Origin: an uncultured Clostridium sp.
GTDB lineage: Bacteria; Bacillota; Clostridia; TANB77; CAG-508
Assembly (NCBI GenBank): GCA_900557195.1
Contig: USRT01000017.1
Location: 1 to 44,427 of the forward strand
Direction of reading: 5' to 3'
DNA length: 44,427 bases
This document shows, piece after piece, positions 8,498 through 16,305 of this stretch. The notes below the pieces were generated by a model, which was given only the letters and a program-made list of their open reading frames with translations, was not told where the DNA came from and did not search any database. Position 1 is the stretch's first letter. Every line of letters starts with the position of its first letter. The translations under genes and the position numbers were made by a program.

Positions 8498-9181
8498 AAA
8501 AAATAGTTATAATTACAGGTGGAGCAAGTCGGACTTGGACTAGAACTTGTAAACCAATTTATAGAAAAGAATTACTTTGTATGTAATATAGATAGAGATA
8601 TTGAAAAAATGCAAATATTAGATAATACATATAAAGATAATTATAAAGGATTTACAGGAGATATTTCAGATAATGAATTTGTTAAGAATGTCATTGATGA
8701 AATATCAAATTTAGGAAATATAAAAATACTAATTAATAATGCAGGAGAGCCTTCATTTAAGCTACCTACAAAATATGAAAAAGAAGATATAGATAAATGC
8801 TTTAAAGGTTTGCAAGGTATGATTTTATTTTCAACAGAAACTTTAAAAGTAAAAGAAGAAAAAGAATTAAAAATAGTAAATATAATGTCATCTGCAGCAT
8901 TAAGAGGAAACAAACAAGAAGCGGTATATTGTGCTACTAAATGGGGAGAAAGAGGATATACAGAAAGCTTGAAAGTTGCATATAAAGGTACAAGTGTAAA
9001 AGTAATAGGAGTATATCCAGGTGGAATAAATACAGAGTTTTATAAGAATAGCAGAGACTATGTATCAGAAGAAAAACAATCTACATTTATGAAACCTAGT
9101 GATGTTGCAAAAACAATCATAGATAATGTTACAAATGAGACTAATTTAACAATTGCAGATATTATAATTGAAAGGAATTAG
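8494..9181 (+). CDS. Short-chain dehydrogenase/reductase with one +1 site
   Basis: NAD(P)-dependent oxidoreductase of the SDR family; substrate unknown. The restored 228-residue protein has the cofactor motif T-G-G-A-S-G-L-G at the N terminus, N-N-A-G at about residue 85, the catalytic Ser before A-A-L-R-G and the Y-x-x-x-K catalytic pair in Y-C-A-T-K. GTG 8494 overlaps the stop of the ATPase gene (GTGA) and has AGGAGG at 8481-8486, so translation is coupled. An extra C at 8530 falls exactly inside the cofactor motif, between S and G, making an in-frame CGG; without recoding the protein would end after about 30 residues. The next gene starts two bases after its stop. Everything but this one base looks intact. 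Confidence 0.85.
8530..8533 (+). other. CGGN +1 site 4 (SDR)
   Basis: Context AGT-C-GGA. Skipping the C at 8530 restores the Rossmann motif T-G-G-A-S-G-L-G. Confidence 0.85.
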
Positions 9182-9183
9182 AA

Positions 9184-9648
9184 ATGTTAGAAGAAATAAT
9201 AAATAAAAATTTGAACAGAATAGAAAAAGACTTGTTAGAAATTAAAGATTTACAAACTATTGATTTTTTAGATATATTCCCTAAAAGTGAAGAACATAGA
9301 AGAATATTAGATGAAGAAATTAGTAAAATTGCTATGTTATTAGAGAAAACAGAAAGAGGAAATGTATATGCTTTAAATAATCCAGTAGAAACGAGATATG
9401 GAAAACTTACATATATAAAAATAAGAATTTTTGATGAAACAAGATTAAATTGGGAAGCAGCTACTGATTTTGTTGTGAAAGATAGAAATATATTAATGGA
9501 AAAGGTTGGAAAAGATACAAGATTTACATATATAAAAAGAGAAAAATGGGATGCTGTAGAATTTAAAACAGATAATACATTAGTTTATTTTTTGAATCCA
9601 TTAGCATCAGAAGTATATGGAAAGAATAAAAATTATAGTGAGGAATAA
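9184..9648 (+). CDS. Hypothetical protein (154 aa)
   Basis: I do not recognise this protein. It is 154 residues, soluble, acidic, without signal peptide or membrane segment. It has a helical N-terminal third (leucine and lysine rich) and a C-terminal part with beta-prone stretches such as L-T-Y-I-K-I-R-I-F-D and F-V-V-K-D-R-N-I-L-M. The start ATG 9184 lies two bases after the stop of the SDR gene, and the gene abuts the next HAD gene, so the four genes from the ATPase onward form one transcription unit. A function in carbohydrate or nucleotide metabolism together with the SDR and HAD phosphatase is possible, but nothing specific supports it. Confidence 0.7.
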   Translation: MLEEIINKNLNRIEKDLLEIKDLQTIDFLDIFPKSEEHRRILDEEISKIAMLLEKTERGNVYALNNPVETRYGKLTYIKIRIFDETRLNWEAATDFVVKDRNILMEKVGKDTRFTYIKREKWDAVEFKTDNTLVYFLNPLASEVYGKNKNYSEE

Positions 9649-10386
9649 ATGATGAAAAAGCAAATAGTATTTAGTGATTATGATGGGACAATATATATAA
9701 CAGAAGAAAATATGTCAAAAAATATAAAGTCTATTGAAGAATATAGAAACTTAGGTGGAAAATTTGTAATCGTTACAGGAAGAAGCAAAACAAGCGTTAG
9801 TAATGTAATAAAACAATATAATATTCCATACGATTATATAATTTCGAATAATGGAGCAGTAATTTTTAATAGTGATATGGTAAAAATATATGAAAAAGCA
9901 ATTGCTACAGATATTTCAAGTAAAATAATAGATTATTTAAAAACAAAAGAGAATATAGAAATATTTTTCTATGACGATGAAGATAAGGTAGAATATCATA
10001 ATCAAGAACTATTAAAACTACGAATAAGAACATCAGATTATGAATTAGCTCAAACTATTGAAGATGAAATAAACAGAATGTTTAAAGATGATGTTAGAGC
10101 ACATTCAGCATTTCCAGGTATGTATTACGATAATCATGATTTTGTAATAGTAGATATTGTTTCAAAAAGTGCAGGAAAAGAAAATGCAATAAAAAAATTA
10201 TTAGATATATTAAATATGAAGAAGGAACAAGTGATTACAATTGGAGATGGCAGAAATGATATTGGAATGATAAAGGAATATAATGGATATTCAATGGAAA
10301 CAGCAGAAGATGATGTGAAAAAATCAGCTAGTAGAATTTTTGAAAGTGTAGCAGATGCATTAGAATATTTGAAAGATATAAATTAA
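9649..10386 (+). CDS. HAD superfamily phosphatase, Cof-like
   Basis: Magnesium-dependent phosphatase of the haloacid dehalogenase superfamily (Cof/YbiV-like class), acting on small phosphorylated metabolites in the cytosol. Motif I is D-Y-D-G-T-I (residues 8-13), motif II is V-T-G-R-S, a lysine (motif III) precedes the C-terminal part, and motif IV is G-D-G-R-N-D. A cap domain lies between motifs II and III, as in Cof proteins. The length, 245 residues, is slightly short but complete. Two adjacent ATG codons (9649, 9652) follow GAGGA; either could be the start. The gene abuts the preceding hypothetical gene, so it is the last of the operon that begins with the DUF1016/ATPase pair. The substrate cannot be inferred. 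A second HAD gene occurs at 34961. Confidence 0.85.
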   Translation: MMKKQIVFSDYDGTIYITEENMSKNIKSIEEYRNLGGKFVIVTGRSKTSVSNVIKQYNIPYDYIISNNGAVIFNSDMVKIYEKAIATDISSKIIDYLKTKENIEIFFYDDEDKVEYHNQELLKLRIRTSDYELAQTIEDEINRMFKDDVRAHSAFPGMYYDNHDFVIVDIVSKSAGKENAIKKLLDILNMKKEQVITIGDGRNDIGMIKEYNGYSMETAEDDVKKSASRIFESVADALEYLKDIN

Positions 10387-11033
10387 TAAAAAAGTATTGC
10401 CAAACCTAAAATTTTATGTTAAATTAAAAACATAGTTAATAGCAAAAAAACACCGATTTGTTGGTGCATTTCTTGCAAAGTATTGCTATAACTATATTTG
10501 AAACGGAAATAAGCAACTTTTTTGCGTTAGATTTTTCGAATACGTCCTACGCAAAGGAGCCATTAAAACAGTCTATAAAGACTGTTTTTTTTATGCTTAT
10601 AAAAACAGAGTGATTCAATGATTTGAATCTATAATATTAAATCATATGAGGAGTTTTGTATAATTAAGGATTGTAAAATAGTATTATTATTTGTAAATGT
10701 GAAACTAATAATAAAATAATATAAATTACTTTATAAAAAACTAAAGAAATATATAGATAAATTTAATTAAGAATAAAAATTCAATATAAATAGAATTATT
10801 TGTAAAATAAAACATAGGTGAATTTTATTTTTTATGGAAGAGTATTCCTAAAAGTTAATCTTTGTGATAAAATTTAAAAGAAATAAATGGCAATTGTAAT
10901 AATAAATAGAAAATAATAGAGAGTAATAGAGAATAATCGGCGGTAAAAGTGAATAATAATAATGATATATATAAGAAAGATAATATAATAGAATTTGTAA
11001 CAAATAATATAAAAAGGATAGGAAGAATAAAGA
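10387..11033. other. Gene-free stretch with hairpins
   Basis: About 650 bases without a supportable gene. At 10430-10500 there is a nested hairpin: outer arms ATAGTTAATAGCA and TGCTATAACTAT, inner CACCG...TTGGTG. At 10520-10556 TTTGCGT pairs with ACGCAAA. The motif AGGAGCCAT at about 10554 repeats the 3' end of tRNA-Asn (129-137) and could be a remnant attachment site. A terminator follows at 10565. The remainder, 10600-11033, is very AT-rich and I see nothing else in it. Confidence 0.5.
10565..10592 (+). terminator. Rho-independent terminator
   Basis: Perfect ten-base stem AAAACAGTCT / AGACTGTTTT with an ATAA loop and a following T-run. It closes the operon that ends with the HAD gene, or a small RNA lying just upstream of it. 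Confidence 0.85.
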
Positions 11034-11693
11034 ATGAAATTAGAGAAATTAAAATCAAAATATGATAAATTACAAGAAAAATATGGAGCAAAAGAGTTAG
11101 ACTCTATCTATAATGGTGGATGTACTAAAAATCCAGATATATGTTTTGTTTTTATGAATCCAACTAAAAGAAATATAGCATCTTCAAAAGAATGGAAAGG
11201 AATAAAGTCTCCTTGGATTGGAACTAAAAATATATGGGATTTATTTTACAAATTAGATTTAGTTGATGAGAAAATTTATGAAAAGATAAAGAAAATTAAA
11301 GGTTCAGAATGGACAGAAGAATTTGCTGAAGAAGTATATAATGATGTAAAAAAGCATAAATATTTTATTACAAATTTAGGAAAATGCACACAAGTAGATG
11401 CGAGAGAGCTTCCAAATAGTGTGTATGAAGAATATTTAGATTTATTAAAACAAGAAATAGAAATTGTAAATCCAAAGGTAATAGTTTTATTTGGGAATCA
11501 GGTTAGTTCAATAGTATTAAATAAAAAGATATCAGTTTCACAATGTAGAAAACAGTTATTTACAGAGGAAATAAATTCAAAAAAATATAAATTTTATTCT
11601 GTTTACTATCCAGTAGGAAATGGAAGATTTAATATTGATAAATCTATAGAAGATATCAAGTACATACAAGATAATTTAAAACAAATAGTATGA
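11034..11693 (+). CDS. Uracil-DNA glycosylase superfamily protein
   Basis: The 219-residue protein looks like a member of the uracil-DNA glycosylase superfamily, which removes uracil or damaged bases from DNA. The N-terminal part has F-V-F-M-N-P-T, corresponding to the first active-site motif (G-E-A-P-G type in family 4), followed by an aromatic W-D-L-F-Y segment; the middle has I-T-N-L-G-K-C and V-I-V-L-F-G-N-Q, and the C-terminal part has V-Y-Y-P-V-G-N-G at the position of the H-P-S motif. The four-cysteine iron-sulfur cluster of family 4 is not evident. ATG 11034 follows AGGAAG. It is a single gene with its own terminator. It could also be a DUF family with this fold that does not act on uracil. 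Confidence 0.65.
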   Translation: MKLEKLKSKYDKLQEKYGAKELDSIYNGGCTKNPDICFVFMNPTKRNIASSKEWKGIKSPWIGTKNIWDLFYKLDLVDEKIYEKIKKIKGSEWTEEFAEEVYNDVKKHKYFITNLGKCTQVDARELPNSVYEEYLDLLKQEIEIVNPKVIVLFGNQVSSIVLNKKISVSQCRKQLFTEEINSKKYKFYSVYYPVGNGRFNIDKSIEDIKYIQDNLKQIV

Positions 11694-11853
11694 TATAATT
11701 TAATTTATATATAGCATACTTTGAAATATACAATTGTACCAATAAGATACATTTATTAGTATAATAAAAATAAAATTTCGATTTGTGAACAAATTATACT
11801 TGAATATTTAAGATATTTCTGCTAGACTTATTTTGATATTAAAATGTATTATG

Positions 11854-11884
11854 AAAATCATTATATTTATATAATGATTTTTTA
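11854..11884 (+). terminator. Terminator after the UDG-like gene
   Basis: AT-rich hairpin AAAATCATTAT / ATAATGATTTT followed by T residues, about 160 bases after the UDG-like gene and 30 before the acetyltransferase gene. Its low G+C makes it a weak terminator. Confidence 0.55.
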
Positions 11885-11913
11885 TAATAATTTGTAATAA
11901 TAGGAGGAAATCA

Positions 11914-12354
11914 ATGATTAATATTAAAGAAGTTGAAATCAATGAAGCAATAGAAGTACACAAAAATGTTATGGAATTTAATGAGACTGAGCCAAAAGTA
12001 GAATATTTTGAAAACAGATATAAAAATAAAGATAAGTTAATTATAGTTGCTTATTATAATAATATACCTATTGGATATATTATAGGGTATGATAAATATG
12101 AAGATGGAGCAAGTTTCTATTGTTGGATGGCAGGAGTTGATAATAATTATAGAAGAATGGGAGCATTAAAAGCATTAATGGATTATCAGATAAAATGGGC
12201 TACTAATAAAGGATATAAAAAATTAAAAATAAAAACAAGAAATTGTAGGCGTGAAATGTTGAGCTTTTTAGTAAAAGAAGGTTTTTATTTTACAAGTATA
12301 GAGACAGCAGAAGAAATTCAAAATAATAGAATAAATTTGGAGAAATTTATATAA
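11914..12354 (+). CDS. GNAT family N-acetyltransferase
   Basis: Acetyl-CoA-dependent transferase with the GNAT fold; the acceptor is unknown. In the 146-residue protein, I-I-V-A-Y-Y-N-N-I-P-I-G-Y-I-I-G forms the central strands, W-M-A-G-V-D-N-N-Y-R-R-M-G-A-L is motif A with a slightly changed Q/R-x-x-G-x-G/A acetyl-CoA loop (R-R-M-G-A), and L-K-I-K-T-R-N-C...M-L-S-F-L-V-K-E-G-F-Y-F is motif B. ATG 11914 is preceded by AGGAGG. It stands alone, with a hairpin before it. Length and motifs are complete, so it is likely functional. Confidence 0.85.
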   Translation: MINIKEVEINEAIEVHKNVMEFNETEPKVEYFENRYKNKDKLIIVAYYNNIPIGYIIGYDKYEDGASFYCWMAGVDNNYRRMGALKALMDYQIKWATNKGYKKLKIKTRNCRREMLSFLVKEGFYFTSIETAEEIQNNRINLEKFI

Positions 12355-12414
12355 TAATTTTATACTATAAAAATATTAAAAAAGATTAATAAGTTTAGAA
12401 TGGAGAGGAAAAAT

Positions 12415-12825
12415 ATGAAAAAAGCATTTATGTCATTAAAATTTTATAATGGAGAAAAGTCAAAAAAACAAGTGGAAGATTTAACAAAAGTAATGAATCA
12501 AGCTGGAATAGAAAATGTGGTAATGGTAAGGGATGTAGAAAAGTATGGAAAAGCAGAATTACCAGAAGGAAAAAAATTAATGTTAGATTATGCGTTTCCT
12601 GCAATGAAAGAGTGTGATATGTTAGTTGTAGAGTTTTCTGAAAAGGGAGTTGGACTAGGAATTGGAGCAGGATATGCCTATGCAATAGGAAAACCAATAT
12701 ATGTTATTGCAAAAAATGGAAGTGATATATCTTTAACAATGCAAAATTTAGCTAAAAGAGTTATATTTTATAATGAACCAGAAGATTTACTTGAAGAATT
12801 TAAAAAAATAGAAAAAGAAGTATAA
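12415..12825 (+). CDS. Nucleoside 2-deoxyribosyltransferase-like protein lacking the catalytic Glu
   Basis: The 136-residue protein has the flavodoxin-like fold of nucleoside 2-deoxyribosyltransferases, which exchange bases between deoxynucleosides. It shows K-K-A-F-M-S-L-K-F at the N terminus, D-M-L-V-V-E-F-S in the middle and G-V-G-L-G-I-G-A-G-Y-A-Y-A-I-G-K-P-I. Relatives have Glu where this protein has Gly in G-I-G-A-G-Y-A; that Glu is the usual nucleophile, and a single A to G change (GAA to GGA) explains it. So it may be inactive or binding only. The start is ATG 12415 with GGAGAGG at 12402-12408; the upstream ATG at 12400 overlaps this site. A 32-codon frame starts within its stop (TAATG at 12823) and runs to 12923, but I cannot support it as a gene. 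Confidence 0.7.
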   Translation: MKKAFMSLKFYNGEKSKKQVEDLTKVMNQAGIENVVMVRDVEKYGKAELPEGKKLMLDYAFPAMKECDMLVVEFSEKGVGLGIGAGYAYAIGKPIYVIAKNGSDISLTMQNLAKRVIFYNEPEDLLEEFKKIEKEV

Positions 12826-12929
12826 TGCATGAAATAAGTATGATACATGAAAAAGTTACTGTGGAAATAATGAATGTATTTCCCTTAAAGAGTTCACATC
12901 GACAAGGTATAATAGATACATAATATATA

Positions 12930-12958
12930 AGAGCAGATATTAAAATATATCTGCTCTT
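12930..12958. terminator. Bidirectional terminator between two convergent genes
   Basis: Perfect stem AGAGCAGATAT / ATATCTGCTCT with a seven-base loop. It lies between the deoxyribosyltransferase-like gene (plus) and thyX (minus), with A-rich and T-rich flanks on both sides. Confidence 0.85.
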
Positions 12959-12970
12959 TAAAAAATTAAA

Positions 12971-14398
12971 TTAATTTTTTTCCTTATTTTTCTTTTCTAA
13001 TAATACATTTATTAATCCACAACATTCTCTTCCTTCATAACAAACTAAATCAGTCTTGCAGGTTGGACCAAGACCTTTTCCAAGAAGTGGAGAAACTATA
13101 GAGACTTGTTTAGCAATTTCTTTACAAATTTCTCTTATTTGCCATTGAGCTTTATTACAACAACGTAAATGTAAAATCCATTGTAATGTGCGACCATTCA
13201 TAGAAGTAACAACATTTAACATTTGACAACCTAAATAAAAATAAATTAAATCTTCATTTGCTACATTCATATTTTTAAATTCTTCAAATACCTTTATATT
13301 TTCTTTATGAGCGTCAAGAAAAACTTTTTCTAGATTATTTTTTGCTCGGATTGTTGCTGGTACAACAATATTTTCAAAATTCCAAAGAGGTAAAAATTCT
13401 GGAATAAGAAGAGAATGCATTCTATGACGTGTTAAATGAGTAAGTATTGATAGTGAAATTGGTATCTGAAATGTAAAATTAACTTGTTCAAGTTCACGTT
13501 TTTCTTCTTTGTGTAAAATAATATCCATGCATTTTGCTTTATAATTTGGGTCTTTTTTCTCAGAATTTAGCAATAATTCGTTTGCTTCAGTTTCTGAACA
13601 TTGATAATGATACATAATAGAACTTTTTAAGATAACATCATCAGGATTTTGTGTATGACTAATTAAAGTAGGTTTATCAGCAATTTTTATTTCTGGTCTT
13701 TTTGAAATACTTTCCATATATTCAAAAGGATTATTTAAAGATATATTATGAGATTCAATACTGTTTTCTAAATATGGAACATGAGTCTTAATAATTGAAA
13801 GTAATTGATTGCCAAACTCTTTTAATTCAGAAATTTTACTTAAAGGACCATATAGGAAAGAAACTACCATTTTTTCAAGTTCTCTAGCATTTAAGCCCAT
13901 AATAATATTACTATGGAATGAATAAGGCAAAATAAAACGAGCGTCTTCAACGTTTATTCCATTATCTACTAAGTCTCCATATGTATTAAATAAATACTTC
14001 ATATGAGAAATATATTTTTCCTTTAACTCTTCATTCTTTGGATGCAAACTTAAATCTTTATTACGAAATTCAGGAACATAGAATCCAGCTGTTCTAAAGT
14101 CAACTTCTCTTCTAGATTTTATTGTGAAAGAGGTTAGTCTATTTCCGATAATTGTTTGTTCAATAATAGGAGTAACATCACAAATTGCAAACACCAAATA
14201 ATCGTGTTCAATAATTGATTTGTGTCCCATGCCAATAATTCGTTTAATTAAATTCAGATTCTTTTCATAATTATTACAACTGTCTAAAACTTCAAAAACA
14301 TTACCAGGAAATCTAGATAACTTTCCTGCAGTTGCAACTTTTTGTATACGTGTTTCTAATTCATTTTTTTCATATCCACCAATTAATTCTATTTTCAT
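12971..14398 (-). CDS. thyX: FAD-dependent thymidylate synthase, tandem Thy1 domains
   Basis: Flavin-dependent thymidylate synthase makes dTMP from dUMP using methylene-tetrahydrofolate and NADPH. At 475 residues the protein is about twice the usual ThyX length and carries two Thy1-like halves. The N-terminal half has M-G-H-K-S-I-I-E-H and N-R-L-T-S-F-T-I-K-S-R-R, a degenerate form of the ThyX motif. The C-terminal half has L-T-R-H-R-M-H-S-L-L-I-P-E, closest to the R-H-R-x7-S signature, then L-R-C-C-N-K-A-Q-W-Q-I-R-E. Long ThyX proteins of this kind occur in Clostridia. The start ATG 14398 has AAAGG nine bases upstream; the ATG at 14407 touches that site. Four cysteines near the C terminus (C-K-T-D-L-V-C...R-E-C-C) may bind metal. 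It is monocistronic. Confidence 0.85.
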   Translation of the reverse strand: MKIELIGGYEKNELETRIQKVATAGKLSRFPGNVFEVLDSCNNYEKNLNLIKRIIGMGHKSIIEHDYLVFAICDVTPIIEQTIIGNRLTSFTIKSRREVDFRTAGFYVPEFRNKDLSLHPKNEELKEKYISHMKYLFNTYGDLVDNGINVEDARFILPYSFHSNIIMGLNARELEKMVVSFLYGPLSKISELKEFGNQLLSIIKTHVPYLENSIESHNISLNNPFEYMESISKRPEIKIADKPTLISHTQNPDDVILKSSIMYHYQCSETEANELLLNSEKKDPNYKAKCMDIILHKEEKRELEQVNFTFQIPISLSILTHLTRHRMHSLLIPEFLPLWNFENIVVPATIRAKNNLEKVFLDAHKENIKVFEEFKNMNVANEDLIYFYLGCQMLNVVTSMNGRTLQWILHLRCCNKAQWQIREICKEIAKQVSIVSPLLGKGLGPTCKTDLVCYEGRECCGLINVLLEKKNKEKN

Positions 14399-14654
14399 TT
14401 TTTTCATCCTTTCACAACTATATTAAAAATGTAAGTAACTGAAAATTATATATCATAAATTAGAGAATAATTCAATTGTATCTAAATAAAATTTATAAAT
14501 ATATTAACAATTAATTAAGCTAGTGTATTTTTTAGTGATTTGCGAATTGTAACAATTATCTTTAAAACATGGAATTGTGCTATTAAAGATTACATAATAT
14601 TTCCATTGAATAGCCTAAATTAATTTTGTATAATTAATTAAAGGAGTGAAATCT

Positions 14655-15884
14655 ATGAAGATATTCAAATGTTGTGGTAGAAAGCTACTTTTAAAAGAGT
14701 TAAAGGGCAGCTATAATTTTTTTATAAAAGAAGCTAATGTAAAAAAAAATAGTAAAGGATATGGTTTGATAAAAGATAAAACGAAACTTGCAGATGATGT
14801 CTCTAGCATTGCTTCTGTGGGATATGGACTTGCAGCACTAATTATAGGAGTAGAACATAATTGGATTAGCTATAAAAAAGCATATGATAGAGCAAGTAGA
14901 ACATTAGATACGTTTATTCAAAATGTAGAAGGAAAAAATGGATTTTTTTATCATTTTATTGATATTAATACAGGAAGGCGAGTATGGAACTGTGAAATCT
15001 CTATTATAGATACAGCTATTTTTATTTGTGGAGCTATAACAGTAGGAGAATATTTTGGTGGAATCATAAAAGAAAAAGCAGAGGTTTTATATAAAAGAAT
15101 AAATTGGAGATGGTATACAAATTCAGAAACTAATCAATTTTATATGGGATATTCAAATGAAAAAGGCTTTTGGGGAGCTTGGGATATGTATGCAGAACAG
15201 TTGATGCAATATGTTTTAGGAGTTGCTTCTCCAACATTTTCTGTTAATGTAGATATGTATAATAACTTTAGTAAAAAGAAAAAGGATTATAAACAGATAA
15301 ATAATATAATATATACATATTGGGGAACTTTATTTACATATCAATTTTCACATGGATGGATAGATTTTAGAAATAAAGAAGATTTAGATGGTATAGATTG
15401 GTTTGAAAATTCTATAAAAGCTACTAAAGCAAATAGAGAGTTTTGCATAGATAATAAAAATAAATTTAAAACATTTGGAGAAAATTCGTGGGGATTAACA
15501 GCATGCGTTGGACCTAATGGTTATTCTGGAAGATATGGAGCTGAGCCTTGTGAAAATAAAAATAATGATGGAACAGTTACACCATGTGGAGCTGTTGGGT
15601 CCATTGTATTCACACCAGAAGAATCTATAAAAGCAATGGAGTATTATTATAATAATTTTCCTAAATTATGGTGTAAATATGGTTTTAAGGATGCATATAA
15701 TTTAGAAGCAGAAAAAGAATGGTATTCTGTAGAATGTATAGGAATTGATAAGGGAATATCAATGATAATGATTGAAAATTATTTGACTGGTCTTATTTGG
15801 CAATATTTTATGAAAAATAAATATGTAAAAAGAGGTTTAGATTTATTACATATAAATGATAAAAAAGAGTGTTTATCAATTTAA
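14655..15884 (+). CDS. Glycoamylase-like/GH144-type beta-glucan hydrolase
   Basis: Intracellular glycoside hydrolase of the glycoamylase-like (PF10091) family, related to GH144 endo-beta-1,2-glucanases. Family signatures in order: S-I-A-S-V-G-Y-G-L-A-A-L, G-F-F-Y-H-F-I-D-I-N-T-G with an E-x-S-x-I-D-T-A stretch, W-G-A-W-D, W-G-L-T-A-C-V-G-P-N-G-Y, D-G-T-V-T-P-C-G-A-V-G-S-I and F-T-P-E-E-S. There is no signal peptide, so it would act in the cytosol on imported oligosaccharides. The start ATG 14655 has AAGGAG eight bases upstream; the GTG at 14646 overlaps that site. It is convergent with a GH3 beta-glucosidase, with which it could degrade sophoro-oligosaccharides. 409 residues, complete. Confidence 0.75.
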   Translation: MKIFKCCGRKLLLKELKGSYNFFIKEANVKKNSKGYGLIKDKTKLADDVSSIASVGYGLAALIIGVEHNWISYKKAYDRASRTLDTFIQNVEGKNGFFYHFIDINTGRRVWNCEISIIDTAIFICGAITVGEYFGGIIKEKAEVLYKRINWRWYTNSETNQFYMGYSNEKGFWGAWDMYAEQLMQYVLGVASPTFSVNVDMYNNFSKKKKDYKQINNIIYTYWGTLFTYQFSHGWIDFRNKEDLDGIDWFENSIKATKANREFCIDNKNKFKTFGENSWGLTACVGPNGYSGRYGAEPCENKNNDGTVTPCGAVGSIVFTPEESIKAMEYYYNNFPKLWCKYGFKDAYNLEAEKEWYSVECIGIDKGISMIMIENYLTGLIWQYFMKNKYVKRGLDLLHINDKKECLSI

Positions 15885-16305
15885 TTTTATTTAAGGTTAA
15901 AATTATAAATATTTAATGAATATTTGGTGTATAAAAATAATTAGAGAGAGATACAGATTGATTATGGATTAAATAGGACTGGATAAAATGAGTGACAATG
16001 TTACCGCATAGCTCAATAGTTATGTATTTATAAATTAAATCTAATCTTGAAGCGTGTCAGTAATTGCTATTAATAAGTTTTATACCACGCAGAACATTTA
16101 GGAGAAATTAGCTAAGTGTGTACCATCTGCGATTAGATTTAATTTATAAATACATAACTATTGAGCTATGCTAGCTTGAGAGCTTTTAAATAAGTTATCA
16201 ATAGTAAGAGTAAAGGTATTAAAAATAATATGTGAAATGTATTTATTATTGCTGATATAATTTTTTTAGAGTTTTGAATTTGAATGGTTTAAATTTAAAA
16301 TTAAA
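15885..16305. other. Gene-free interval containing a long inverted repeat
   Basis: About 420 bases between the convergent GH144-like and GH3 genes. Its main content is the 41-bp inverted repeat at 16006-16171; I see no open frame worth calling and no transposase. Confidence 0.7.
16006..16171. repeat. 41-bp perfect inverted repeat with 84-base spacer
   Basis: 16006-16046 (starting GCATAGCTCAATAGTTATG) and 16131-16171 (ending CATAACTATTGAGCTATGC) are exact reverse complements. The spacer contains a smaller GCGTG/CACGC inverted repeat (16052-16056 and 16086-16090). No target-site duplication is evident. It could be a MITE-like insertion or a structured RNA. Confidence 0.9.

Noticed and set aside
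10520..10565. A tRNA gene or tRNA fragment ending in GGAGCCA
   Set aside because: No D, anticodon or T stem can be paired; only the terminal motif and a TTCGAAT string resemble a tRNA.
12825..12923. 32-codon frame overlapping the stop of the deoxyribosyltransferase-like gene
   Set aside because: Start coupling (TAATG) is suggestive, but the peptide is short, unlike any family I know, and ends just before the terminator; too weak to call.
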